Positions 34,913 through 43,841 of a stretch of 64,000 bases of DNA are shown here, one piece after another. Position numbers and translations under genes: made by a program. The notes under the pieces were generated by a model that was not told where the DNA came from, ran no database searches, and worked only from the letters and a program-made list of their open reading frames with translations. Each line of letters starts with the position of its first letter. Within the stretch, counting starts at the first letter, position 1. The DNA lies in the NCBI RefSeq assembly GCF_000931465.1, contig NZ_CP010892.1, positions 6,533,388-6,597,387 of the forward strand, written 5' to 3'. This stretch comes from Pseudomonas sp. MRSN 12121. GTDB lineage: Bacteria > Pseudomonadota > Gammaproteobacteria > Pseudomonadales > Pseudomonadaceae.

Positions 34913-36286
34913 TTACAACAGCGGGATCGAGTAGCTGACGATCAGGCGGTTTTCGTCCTGCGAGCGCTGGCCAGGAATGTCGTTACGCCACATGGCGTTT
35001 TTCCAGGTCAGGCCGAGGTTCTTCAGCGGACCTTCCGGAATCACGTAGGCCACGGTCAGGTCGCGTTCCCACTCGCTGGCATTGGTAACCGAAACGGTAC
35101 GCTGAGGGAGAACGGAACCCTCTTTGCCGGAAGTGTCGATGTTGTCGCCACGCAGGTAGATCACACCGGCGGTCAGGCCTGGCACACCCAGCTTGGCGAA
35201 ATCGTAGGAGTAGCGAGCCTGCCAGGTACGTTCACCGGCGCGGGCGAACTTGGCGATCTGCATGTCGGTGGTCAGGTAGGCCGACGAACCGTCGCCCTGG
35301 TTCAGCCAAGGGAAATCGCTGTCGCCGTTGCTGACCTGGTAGCCGCCACCGAAGGTGTGGCCGTTGACCGAGTACAGGAACAGGCCGCTGATCAGGTTGT
35401 TATCAACCTTGCCCTTGGTGATGCCAGTGCCGTAGTCACCGGTGGTGTAGTAGGCCGAGTCGTGGCCATTGGCACCGTCGTCGCGGCTATTGAAGTAGCG
35501 CAGGTCGGATTTCAACACGCCCGGGCCGATCGCCCAGTTGTGCAGCAGGCCAACGAAGTGCTGCTTGTAGAAATCTTTCAGGTTGCCGTAGTAGTACTGG
35601 GCAGTCAGATCTTTAGTGATCTTGTAGTCGCCACCACCGTAGATGAACTTGTTGCTGTCACGACCGGCAGCGGTGTGCGCGTTCGCGCCAGCAATCGACA
35701 ACTCTTCGTTGTTGCTGGAGTTACGGCCCTTGGCGTGCTCGATCTGACCGCCTACCAGCGTCAGGTCCTTGATGTCGTTCGAGGTGATCTGACCACCCTG
35801 GAAGGTTTGCGGCAGCATACGACCATCGTTGGTCACGATGACCGGCAGTTTTGGCTGCAGGGTGCCAAGCTTCAGTTCGGTCTGGGAGATCTTGGCCTTG
35901 GCGGTCAGGCCCAGGCTGGAGTAGTTATCCACTGCCTTGCCGTTGGACTCGCTCGGGAAGACGGTGCCGCCGTAGGAAGTGGCAGTGGCGCCGTTGGTGC
36001 CGCCGCCCGAATCCAGCTTGATGCCCAGCAGGCCGATGGCGTCGAGACCGAAGCCCACGGTGCCTTCGGTGTAACCGGAAGTGAAGTTGAGCTGGAAGCC
36101 CTGGCCCCATTCTTCCTGCTTGCTCTGCGCACCGGAGGCCTTGGTATCGGCATCACGGTTATCGGTATTGATATAGAAGTTACGCAGACCCAGAGTGGCC
36201 TTGCTGTCTTCGATGAAACCCGCGGCGCCTGCCTGCTGCGCCAGAACCCCAACGGCCACAGCCAGGGCCAAGGTGGACTTGTTCAT
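34913..36286 (-). CDS. OprD-family outer-membrane porin
   Basis: 457 residues with signal peptide (MNKSTLALAVAVGVLAQQAGA) and the OprD opening GFIEDSKATLGLRNFYINTDNRD. It has periodic amphipathic beta-strands and ends NRLIVSYSIPLL. OprD porins are 18-strand specific channels for basic amino acids, small acids or carbohydrates. The substrate of this member cannot be told. GAGAGGAGCG precedes the ATG. It has a long leader region of more than 450 bases. Confidence 0.9.
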   Translation of the reverse strand: MNKSTLALAVAVGVLAQQAGAAGFIEDSKATLGLRNFYINTDNRDADTKASGAQSKQEEWGQGFQLNFTSGYTEGTVGFGLDAIGLLGIKLDSGGGTNGATATSYGGTVFPSESNGKAVDNYSSLGLTAKAKISQTELKLGTLQPKLPVIVTNDGRMLPQTFQGGQITSNDIKDLTLVGGQIEHAKGRNSSNNEELSIAGANAHTAAGRDSNKFIYGGGDYKITKDLTAQYYYGNLKDFYKQHFVGLLHNWAIGPGVLKSDLRYFNSRDDGANGHDSAYYTTGDYGTGITKGKVDNNLISGLFLYSVNGHTFGGGYQVSNGDSDFPWLNQGDGSSAYLTTDMQIAKFARAGERTWQARYSYDFAKLGVPGLTAGVIYLRGDNIDTSGKEGSVLPQRTVSVTNASEWERDLTVAYVIPEGPLKNLGLTWKNAMWRNDIPGQRSQDENRLIVSYSIPLL

Positions 36287-36751
36287 GTTTCGCTCCTCTC
36301 GTTTCTAATTCTTGTGTACTCAGGCCCAGGGTCTTGTGCCCCGGGTCCATCGGTGGGCGATTAGCGCCAGACCGTGACCCATAAGTCAATCGTAACCAAC
36401 TGTGTCTACGACCAAGGTCTAATCGCGGTGATTGAATCCTTGCAGGGTAATGAATTTCTCATAATCCCAAAAAGAATTATTTCATCCTTTTTCATGCACT
36501 CCAGGAATATAGAGGCGTCCCCTCCTCTGTGCCGCGGCAAAAGTATCGGCGACGTCTTTGATTCCTGAATGTTATTGCCCTGCGATTCTTTAGACCAAAC
36601 CGTTGAAACATCAGCCAGATACGTCAACCAGTATCAAAAAGGCGACGCAATCATGGCTAAACGCCGATGCTCTCGTCAATTTGTTACAGTTTTTGTATCG
36701 CCCACCTTTATTTTTCTGAAATAAAAAGCCAGGCGACAAGCACAGCAAAAA
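36287..36751. other. Long non-coding stretch upstream of the OprD-family gene
   Basis: About 465 bases, AT-richer than the genome, between the porin start and the argA terminator. Short open frames (for example 36406-36627 on the minus strand) lack ribosome sites and family resemblance. It presumably contains the porin promoter and regulatory sites; none could be pinned with confidence. Confidence 0.4.
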
Positions 36752-36779
36752 AACCGCGCCTGTCAAGGCGCGGTTTTTT
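36752..36779. terminator. Bidirectional terminator after argA
   Basis: AACCGCGCC pairs with GGCGCGGTT around TGTCAA, with an A-run before and T-run after. It is 15 bases past the argA stop on the minus strand. Confidence 0.9.
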
Positions 36780-36793
36780 CGGGTGAAGGGCGG

Positions 36794-38092
36794 TCAGAGC
36801 GCTTTTTCGAAGATCTTCGAATTGCGCTGGTAGTTGTACAGCGAAGCCCGCGCGGAAGGCAGGCGTTCGACGCTGCTGGGTGCGAAGCCGCGCTCGCGGA
36901 ACCAGTGGGCGGTCCGGGTGGTGAGCACGAAAAGGGTCTTCAGGCCCTGGGCCCGGGCGCGGGTCTCGATCCTTTCCAGCAGTTCGTCGCCGCGACCGCC
37001 ATGGCGATACTCGGGGTTCACCGCCAGGCAGGCCAGTTCGCCGGCATCGGAATCGGCGATCTGATAAAGCGCCGCACAGGCAATGATCATCCCCTCGCGC
37101 TCGACCACGCTGAACTGCTCGATCTCCCGCTCGAGCACTTCGCGCGAGCGCCGCACCAGGATCCCCTGCTCTTCCAGCGGGCTGATCAGATCCAACAAAC
37201 CGCCAACGTCTTCGATGGCCGCCTCGCGGACCAGCTCGAACTGCTCCTGGGCCACCAGCGTACCGCCACCGTCGCGGGTGAACAGTTCGGTCAGCAGCGC
37301 GCCGTCTTCGGCGTAGCTGACGATATGGCTGCGCCCCACACCGCCCCGACATGCCTCGGCCGCGGCATCCAGCAACTCCGCCTGATAGTTGCCGCCCAGG
37401 CGCTGCAAATGAGCCGGCACCTGTTGCGGGCGCAACTCGCGGACCAGATGGCCGCTCTCGTCCAGCAAGCCCTGCTCGGCGCCGAACAGCAGCAGCTTGT
37501 CGGCGCCCAGGTCGATGGCGGCGCGGGTCGCGACGTCCTCGCAGGCCAGGTTGAAGATTTCCCCGGTCGGCGAGTACCCCAGCGGCGACAGCAGCACGAT
37601 CGAGCGTTCGTCCAGCAGGCGATTGATGCCCTTGCGGTCGACCCGGCGCACTTCGCCGGTATGGTGATAATCCACACCCTCGAGGACCCCGATCGGTCGG
37701 GCGGTCACCAGGTTGCCGCTGGCCACGCGCAACCGCGAGCCCTGCATCGGCGAGGACGCCATGTCCATGGACAAGCGGGCTTCGATGGCGATCCGCAATT
37801 GGCCCACGGCATCGATCACGCATTCCAGGGTCGCCGCATCGGTGATGCGCATGCCGTGATGGTAATGCGGAGTCAGGCCGCGGGTAGCCAGGCGGGCTTC
37901 GATCTGTGGGCGCGAACCATGCACCAGCACCAGGCGCACGCCCATGCTGTGCAGCAGCACCAGGTCATGGACGATGTTGCCGAAGTTCGGGTGTTCGACA
38001 CCGTCGCCGGGCAGCATGACGACGAAAGTGCAATCGCGGTGGGCATTGATATAAGGAGAAGCGTGACGCAGCCAATTGACGTATTCGGGCAT
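36794..38092 (-). CDS. argA: Amino-acid N-acetyltransferase (N-acetylglutamate synthase)
   Basis: 432 residues with an N-terminal amino-acid-kinase-like domain (LVLVHGSRPQIEARL near 57, arginine-sensing) and a C-terminal GNAT domain (AALYQIADSDAGELACLAVNPEYRHGGRGDELLERI). It acetylates glutamate in the first step of arginine synthesis and is feedback-inhibited by arginine. argE follows upstream on the same strand. Confidence 0.97.
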   Translation of the reverse strand: MPEYVNWLRHASPYINAHRDCTFVVMLPGDGVEHPNFGNIVHDLVLLHSMGVRLVLVHGSRPQIEARLATRGLTPHYHHGMRITDAATLECVIDAVGQLRIAIEARLSMDMASSPMQGSRLRVASGNLVTARPIGVLEGVDYHHTGEVRRVDRKGINRLLDERSIVLLSPLGYSPTGEIFNLACEDVATRAAIDLGADKLLLFGAEQGLLDESGHLVRELRPQQVPAHLQRLGGNYQAELLDAAAEACRGGVGRSHIVSYAEDGALLTELFTRDGGGTLVAQEQFELVREAAIEDVGGLLDLISPLEEQGILVRRSREVLEREIEQFSVVEREGMIIACAALYQIADSDAGELACLAVNPEYRHGGRGDELLERIETRARAQGLKTLFVLTTRTAHWFRERGFAPSSVERLPSARASLYNYQRNSKIFEKAL

Positions 38093-38227
38093 GACCTGAG
38101 CCTGTAAACAAGAAGCAGCCTATGAAAGGACGAAACGGAAAAACGCACGGCGGGCTGATGGTTATCGTCGGAACAGGCTTGGCGACACGCTCGCTCTCCT
38201 TCTGATACGGGCCTGGACGGCGGTGAT

Positions 38228-39376
38228 TTAGGCCGGCGTCAGGCAATAGTGTTCGATCAGTTCACGTAATAGATGCACGGTAGGCTGCAAGCGTGACATT
38301 TCGAGGTATTCCCCCGGCTGGTGCGCACAGGCAATGTCGCCCGGGCCCAGGACCAGCGTCTCGCAACCAAGGCGCTGAAGATAAGGCGCTTCGGTGCCGA
38401 ACGCCACTGATTCGGCGCGATGGCCGGTCAGGCGTTCGGCGATCCGCACCAGTTCGGCATCGGCGGCCTGCTCGAAGGACGGTGCCTCGGGAAACAGCGG
38501 CGCGTAATCGATCTTCACCTGGTGCCGCTCGGCCACAGGCACAAGCTTCTGCCGGATGGCGGCGCGCAGGGCCTCGGGGTCCATGCCCGGCAAGGGCCGC
38601 AGGTCGAACTCCAGCGAGCACTGGCCACAGATGCGGTTCGGGTTGTCGCCCCCATGGATGCAGCCCAGATTGAGGGTCGGCTGCGGCACGCTGAACTGCG
38701 GGTTGCGGAACTCGCGCTGCCACGCCAGGCGCAGGCCGCGCAATTCGCCTATGGCGTCATGCATGGCTTCCAGGGCGCTGTGGCCCAGGCTCGGGTCGGA
38801 CGAATGGCCGCTGCGGCCGAGAATGTCGATGCGCTCCATCATCACCCCTTTATGCAGGCGGATGGGCTTGAGCCCGGTCGGTTCGCCAATCACCGCGGCG
38901 CGCCCCAGGGGCCGCCCGGCTTCGGCCAGGGCCCGGGCGCCGGCCATGGAGCTTTCCTCGTCGCACGTGGCGAGAACCAGCAGCGGCTGCTTGAACGGTT
39001 GCTCCAGCAATGGCCGGACCGCCTCGATGATCAGCGCGAAGAAACCTTTCATGTCACAGCTGCCCAGGCCGACCCAGCGACCGTCGACCTCGGTGAGTTT
39101 CAGCGGATCGGTCTGCCACAGCGCACCGTCGAACGGCACGGTGTCGCTATGGCCGGCCAGCACCAGGCCACCGGGGCCACTGCCGAAGCTGGCGAGCAGG
39201 TTGAATTTGCCAGGGCTGACCGGCTGGATATCGCAGGCAAAACCCAGGTCGCCGAGCCAGCTGGCGAGCAGGTCGATGACCGGGCGGTTGGACTGGTCCA
39301 GCGCAGGCTGGGTACAACTGACCGAAGGGGTGGCAATCAGTGCAGCGAACTGCTCTTTCATGGACGGCAATGGCAT
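38228..39376 (-). CDS. argE: Acetylornithine deacetylase
   Basis: 382 residues of the M20 family. Metal-site motifs are LAGHSDTVPFDG (His, Asp), SCDMKGFFAL, and ATCDEESSMAGA (catalytic Glu pair), with a C-terminal HQPGEYLEMSRL. It removes acetyl from N2-acetylornithine. I chose the ATG at 39376 (MPLPSMKEQFAALIATPS), preceded by GGGGAG. The frame is open to 39493 but enters the promoter of the divergent gene. It is 135 bases from argA. Confidence 0.93.
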   Translation of the reverse strand: MPLPSMKEQFAALIATPSVSCTQPALDQSNRPVIDLLASWLGDLGFACDIQPVSPGKFNLLASFGSGPGGLVLAGHSDTVPFDGALWQTDPLKLTEVDGRWVGLGSCDMKGFFALIIEAVRPLLEQPFKQPLLVLATCDEESSMAGARALAEAGRPLGRAAVIGEPTGLKPIRLHKGVMMERIDILGRSGHSSDPSLGHSALEAMHDAIGELRGLRLAWQREFRNPQFSVPQPTLNLGCIHGGDNPNRICGQCSLEFDLRPLPGMDPEALRAAIRQKLVPVAERHQVKIDYAPLFPEAPSFEQAADAELVRIAERLTGHRAESVAFGTEAPYLQRLGCETLVLGPGDIACAHQPGEYLEMSRLQPTVHLLRELIEHYCLTPA

Positions 39377-39534
39377 GCGCTGGCTCCCCGATTCCTGGAC
39401 GAGGCCCATCATAGAGCCATCCCGCGACAGGAATAAACCGCCACGGCGCCTCGACGCGGCGAGTCCTGTACACTGCACGGCCTTGGCAGCCACACATTCC
39501 CCCGACTGCGCTCCCGATCCTGGATTTTCCGGCC

Positions 39535-40902
39535 ATGCAGAAAGAAACCGAAATCAAACTCCGCGTCAGCCGCGAAACCCTTGCCGCCCTGCGTGAGCAC
39601 CCGCTCCTGAAAAAACGCAATAAAAGCGGCTGGGAACACCGTGAACTGATGAACCAGTACTTCGACACGCCCGAGCGCGACCTGGCCCGCGCCAAGGTCG
39701 CCCTGCGCCTGCGCCGCGATGGCGAAGAAGTGATCCAGACCCTCAAGACCCGCGGCCAGAGCGTCGCCGGCCTGTCGGAACGCAACGAATACGACTGGCA
39801 CCTGGCCAAAGCCAAGCTCGACCTGAAGAAACTCGACGGCGAATGCTGGCCCGAGCAACTGGCCGAGCTGGACAAGAAAACCCTCAAGCCGCTGTTCACC
39901 ACCGATTTCGTCCGCGAGCGCGCGGAAATCGCCTGGGGCCGCGGCAAGGCCAAGGTGGTGATCGAAGCCGCCCTGGACCTGGGCCACGTGGTGGCCGGCA
40001 AGCAGAAGGAAGAAATCTGCGAGCTGGAACTGGAACTGCGCGAAGGCGAACCGGCCGCCCTGCTGGAGCTGGCCGCCGAACTGGCCGTGACCCTGCCGCT
40101 GATGCCTTGCGACATCAGCAAGGCCGAGCGTGGCTACCGCCTGTTCGATGCCAACAGTTATTCCCTGAGCCTACCCGCGCCGGAACTGAGCGCCTCGATG
40201 CCGCTGGACGATGCCTTCGCGGCGCTGACCTGGCACCTGCTGGGCAGCAGCCAGCGCCTGGCCGAGCAATATCGCTTCAACGGCCACTGGCGCCTGCTGC
40301 AGGACTGGGTCGACAACCTGGCGGAACTACGCGCCCTAGTCAGCAGCCTGGGCCAGGCCGCACCGCGCCAGGCCACCGCCGAGCTGCGCGCAGCCCTGGA
40401 TGCCCTGCTGGAAGACTGGCGCCCGCTGGTGCAGGCCGGCCTGGACGACGAAGACGTGCGCAAGGCCGCGCCGGAGCAGTTCCTCGAAGAACTGCAAGAC
40501 GTGCGCTGGGGCCTGTTCTCGCTGAACACCTCGCGCTGGCTGCTGGCCCGTACCTGGGCCGCCGAGCGCAACACCCGCGGTAATCGCCAGGGCGCGGCGC
40601 AACTGGCCAGCTGGTTGCCACGCCTGTTGGCCGAAGAAGCCAGCGCCCTGCAACTGCCGCGTTACCAGCAGCAGCCCGAGGACCTGGCCGAGCAACTGCC
40701 GCGCATCGAACGCATTCAGGTCTGGCTGCATCACGCGCGCAACGTGCTGGAAATCCCCGAGCTGGATCGGCTGTACGGCGAGCTGAACAAGCTGGCGCAA
40801 CTGGCCCACGCGCCGATCAGCGAAGAAGCCCTGGAAGCGCGCAAGCAACAGGCGATCACGGTGTTCCAGAACCGCGCCTGGAAGACCCTGCTGCGCATGT
40901 AA
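39535..40902 (+). CDS. CYTH-CHAD inorganic triphosphatase (YgiF-like)
   Basis: 455 residues. The N-terminal CYTH domain begins with the ExExK signature (QKETEIKLR, Glu4, Glu6, Lys8) and includes RLRRDGEEVIQTLKTRG. The C-terminal half is a helical CHAD domain rich in His/Arg. CYTH proteins of this type hydrolyse inorganic triphosphate and the CHAD domain binds polyphosphate. The gene is divergent from argE. Confidence 0.88.
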   Translation: MQKETEIKLRVSRETLAALREHPLLKKRNKSGWEHRELMNQYFDTPERDLARAKVALRLRRDGEEVIQTLKTRGQSVAGLSERNEYDWHLAKAKLDLKKLDGECWPEQLAELDKKTLKPLFTTDFVRERAEIAWGRGKAKVVIEAALDLGHVVAGKQKEEICELELELREGEPAALLELAAELAVTLPLMPCDISKAERGYRLFDANSYSLSLPAPELSASMPLDDAFAALTWHLLGSSQRLAEQYRFNGHWRLLQDWVDNLAELRALVSSLGQAAPRQATAELRAALDALLEDWRPLVQAGLDDEDVRKAAPEQFLEELQDVRWGLFSLNTSRWLLARTWAAERNTRGNRQGAAQLASWLPRLLAEEASALQLPRYQQQPEDLAEQLPRIERIQVWLHHARNVLEIPELDRLYGELNKLAQLAHAPISEEALEARKQQAITVFQNRAWKTLLRM

Positions 40903-40909
40903 GGACCCG

Positions 40910-40953
40910 ATCGCGGGCGAGCTCCCTCCTGCAGGAGCGGGCTTGCTCGCGAT
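40910..40953. repeat. REP palindrome
   Basis: ATCGCGGGCGAG (left) and CTTGCTCGCGAT (right) with an inner TCCTGCAGGA palindrome. It lies in the 55 bases between convergent genes and likely doubles as a transcript end. Confidence 0.7.
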
Positions 40954-40957
40954 AGCA

Positions 40958-41428
40958 TCAACGCAACACCGGCAAGCTCGTCGTCGACTTGATCTCCGAC
41001 AGCGCGACGATCGAATTCACCTCCTGGATCCCCGGCACCATCGACAGCTTCTCGAAGAAGAAACGCTCATACGCCTCGATGTCCGGCGTGACGATGCGCA
41101 GCAGGAAATCCACCGCCCCCATCAGCACATAACACTCCAGCACCTCCGGAAAGCCGCGGATCGCCTCGGTGAATTCGGTGAAGTTGGAGCGGCCGTGGGC
41201 GTTGAGTTTGACCTCGGCGAAGATCTGCGTGTTGAGGCCGATCTTCTTGCGGTCGAGCAAGGTCACCTGGCCACGGATCACCCCCTCCTCCTTGAGCCGC
41301 TGGATACGCCGCCAGCACGGCGACTGCGACAGCCCCACCTGCTCGGCGATCTGTGCGCTGGACAGCGAAGCGTCCTCCTGCAGCAGGGCGAGAATGCGTC
41401 GATCGTAGGCGTCCAGCTCGCTGTGCAT
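40958..41428 (-). CDS. Lrp/AsnC-family transcriptional regulator
   Basis: 156 residues. The HTH is DRRILALLQEDASLSSAQIAEQVGLSQSPCWRRIQRLKEEGVI and the C-terminal RAM/ACT-like effector domain runs from about 70. GAGGA precedes the ATG at 41428. It is divergent from a small unknown gene, and the shared 124-base region contains a dyad. Lrp-type regulators commonly control themselves and the divergent neighbour. The effector, probably an amino acid, is unknown. Confidence 0.9.
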   Translation of the reverse strand: MHSELDAYDRRILALLQEDASLSSAQIAEQVGLSQSPCWRRIQRLKEEGVIRGQVTLLDRKKIGLNTQIFAEVKLNAHGRSNFTEFTEAIRGFPEVLECYVLMGAVDFLLRIVTPDIEAYERFFFEKLSMVPGIQEVNSIVALSEIKSTTSLPVLR

Positions 41429-41461
41429 ATAAATTCCTCGATACCTTGAAAATACGAATCG

Positions 41462-41487
41462 GGTAATTCGCCTATGGCGAAAATACC
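41462..41487. promoter_or_regulatory. Dyad between the Lrp gene and its divergent neighbour
   Basis: GGTAATTCGCC-TAT-GGCGAAAATACC: TTCGCC (41467-41472) and GGCGAA (41476-41481) are perfect, and outer GGTA/TACC extend the symmetry. Centred 47 bases from the Lrp start, it is a candidate operator for the regulator. Confidence 0.5.
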
Positions 41488-41552
41488 TGAATATTAGATA
41501 AGAAATACCCGGAACCGAATGTAAAAATTTCTCCACTTTCCAGGAGAAGCCC

Positions 41553-41873
41553 ATGCCCCCTCTCGAAGCCGTCAGTTCCCGCGCCGATGTGTGGAACGTC
41601 GCCAACACCCATTGCCGGGTGCATTACCAATTGGTCACCGACGCCGAAGCCGACGTGCTGTGCCGGGTGCTCAACCATTTCGCCCTGCAGTCGCTGCTGC
41701 CGCAGCAGGTCCAGGTGCGGCAAGAGGACGATGCGTTGCTGATGGAGGTGGTGCTCGAGGGCCTGAGTTGGCACCGCGCACAGGTCATCGCGGAAAAACT
41801 GCGCAACCTGATCAGCGTGTGCTCGGTCCAGTTGCAGCCCGCCGAACGCGAACGGCTGCAAGCCGCCGGCTGA
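41553..41873 (+). CDS. Small protein of unknown function, possibly ACT-like
   Basis: 106 residues. The sequence (NTHCRVHYQLVTDAEADVLCRVLNHFALQSLLPQQV ... VLEGLSWHRAQVIAEKLRNLISVCSVQL) has an alternating strand/helix pattern like an ACT-type beta-alpha-beta fold, but I do not recognise a named family. CAGGAG precedes the ATG. It is divergent from the Lrp-type regulator and may be its target. Confidence 0.75.
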   Translation: MPPLEAVSSRADVWNVANTHCRVHYQLVTDAEADVLCRVLNHFALQSLLPQQVQVRQEDDALLMEVVLEGLSWHRAQVIAEKLRNLISVCSVQLQPAERERLQAAG

Positions 41874-41996
41874 GGGCTGCCGGTAAAATCCGGCAATGCT
41901 TGAAGGGCTGGCAGCCGCCACCCCGGGACTATTCTTGGCAATTCGTGGTCAGAGGCGCATCTATCCCGCCCGCCGGATTGTTCACAAGGAGCCCGC

Positions 41997-43775
41997 ATGT
42001 CCGTTCCCCTCGTCACCCAGGACCGCTGGCTGGACCTCAACGACCTGCTGCGCGACCTGGTCAGCCAGGGCCGCCTGAGCCAGGATGCGGCCGAACACGC
42101 CCTCGGCACCCGGCGCAACGCCGCCAACAGCCAGTTGCACCCGCTGGAGTTCCTCGCCAGCCAGTCCCTGGAAGACCTGCACCGGCCAGGCCGGCGCCTG
42201 GACCTGGAAAGCCTGACCCTGTGGCTGGCGCAGCAGGCCGGCCAGCCGTACCTGCGCATCGACCCGCTGAAAATCGACGTCGCCGCCGTCACCCCGCTGA
42301 TGTCCTACGCCTTCGCCCAGCGCCACAAGATCCTGGCGGTGGCGATCGACCGCGACGCCATCACGGTGGCCAGCGCGCAGCCTTACGTCAGCGCCTGGGA
42401 AGCCGACCTGACCCACGTGCTGAAGCTGCCGATCCGGCGGGTGGTGGCCAACCCAGTGGAAATCCAGCGCCTGACCGTGGAGTTCTTCCGCCTGGCCAAG
42501 TCGGTCACCGGCGCCAGCGCCGACCAGAAAAGCCAAGCGCCAGGCAACTTCGAGCAGTTGCTCAACCTCGGCGCCAGCGACCAGGAGCCGGACGCCAACG
42601 ACGCGCATATCGTCAATATCGTCGACTGGCTGTTCCAGTACGCCTTCCAGCAGCGCGCCAGCGATATCCATATCGAGCCGCGCCGCGAGCAAGGCACGGT
42701 GCGCTTTCGCATCGACGGCGTGCTGCACAACGTCTACCAGTTCCCGCCCCTGGTCACCCTGGCGGTGGTCAGCCGCCTGAAAAGCCTGGGCCGGATGAAC
42801 GTCGCGGAAAAACGCAAACCCCAGGACGGCCGGGTCAAGACCAAGACCCCGGAGGGCGGCGAGGTGGAACTGCGCCTGTCGACCCTGCCCACCGCCTTCG
42901 GCGAGAAAATGGTCATGCGCATCTTCGACCCCGAGGTGCTGCTCAAGGATTTCGACCAGCTGGGCTTTTCCAGCGATGACCTGCGGCGCTGGCAGGACAT
43001 GACCCGCCAGCCCAACGGCATCATCCTGGTCACCGGCCCCACGGGGTCGGGCAAGACCACCACCCTCTACACCACCCTGAAAAAGCTGGCGACGCCGGAG
43101 GTCAACCTCTGCACCATCGAGGACCCGATCGAGATGGTCGAACCGGCGTTCAACCAGATGCAGGTCCAGCACAATATCGACCTGACCTTCGCCAGCGGCG
43201 TGCGCGCGCTGATGCGCCAGGACCCGGACATCATCATGATCGGCGAGATCCGCGACCTGGAAACCGCCGAGATGGCGATCCAGGCCGCGCTCACCGGACA
43301 CCTGGTGCTGTCGACCCTGCACACCAACGATGCGCCCGGCGCGATCAGCCGCCTGCTGGAACTGGGCGTCGCGCCCTACCTGATCAAGGCGACGTTGCTC
43401 GGGGTCATGGCCCAGCGCCTGGTGCGCACCCTGTGCCCGCACTGCAAGACGCCCATGACCCTGGACGAAAACGACTGGCAAGGCCTGACCCGCCCCTGGC
43501 AGGCGCCGCTGCCCAGCCACGCCCACGGCGCCAGCGGCTGCGCGGAATGTCGCGATACCGGCTACCGGGGCCGTGCCGGGGTGTATGAAATCATGCAACT
43601 GAGCGACAGCCTCAAGGCGCTGATCACGGCCGACGCCGACCTGCTCGCGATTCGCCGCCAGGCCTTCCAGGAAGGCATGCGCAGCCTGCGCCTGTCCGGC
43701 GCGCAGAAAGTCGCGGCCGGGCTGACCACCCTCGAGGAGATATTGCGCGTCACCCCACAGAGCGAGCAGCGCTAG
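41997..43775 (+). CDS. Orphan GspE/PilB-type secretion ATPase
   Basis: 592 residues. The N-terminal GspE domain is at about 60-170. In the ATPase domain, Walker A GPTGSGKTT is at 347-355, the Asp box TIEDPIEM near 375, Walker B DIIMIGEIRD near 415 and the His box LHTNDAPGA near 441. Two zinc-type pairs CPHC and CAEC lie near 480-520, as in T2SS/T4P assembly ATPases. No secretin, pseudopilin or inner-membrane partner gene is in the neighbourhood, so its machine is elsewhere or lost. It corresponds in position to the PAO1 secretion ATPase PA5210 (from memory). Confidence 0.88.
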   Translation: MSVPLVTQDRWLDLNDLLRDLVSQGRLSQDAAEHALGTRRNAANSQLHPLEFLASQSLEDLHRPGRRLDLESLTLWLAQQAGQPYLRIDPLKIDVAAVTPLMSYAFAQRHKILAVAIDRDAITVASAQPYVSAWEADLTHVLKLPIRRVVANPVEIQRLTVEFFRLAKSVTGASADQKSQAPGNFEQLLNLGASDQEPDANDAHIVNIVDWLFQYAFQQRASDIHIEPRREQGTVRFRIDGVLHNVYQFPPLVTLAVVSRLKSLGRMNVAEKRKPQDGRVKTKTPEGGEVELRLSTLPTAFGEKMVMRIFDPEVLLKDFDQLGFSSDDLRRWQDMTRQPNGIILVTGPTGSGKTTTLYTTLKKLATPEVNLCTIEDPIEMVEPAFNQMQVQHNIDLTFASGVRALMRQDPDIIMIGEIRDLETAEMAIQAALTGHLVLSTLHTNDAPGAISRLLELGVAPYLIKATLLGVMAQRLVRTLCPHCKTPMTLDENDWQGLTRPWQAPLPSHAHGASGCAECRDTGYRGRAGVYEIMQLSDSLKALITADADLLAIRRQAFQEGMRSLRLSGAQKVAAGLTTLEEILRVTPQSEQR

Positions 43776-43841
43776 CGCGCAGCCGTTTCGCGCGCCTCTG
43801 GACTACGCTTAGCCACAGGTCAACGGGAGCAGGGAGTGGGC

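Noticed and set aside
36406..36627. 73-codon minus-strand frame in the gap before the porin
   Set aside because: No ribosome site and no recognisable features; treated as non-coding.
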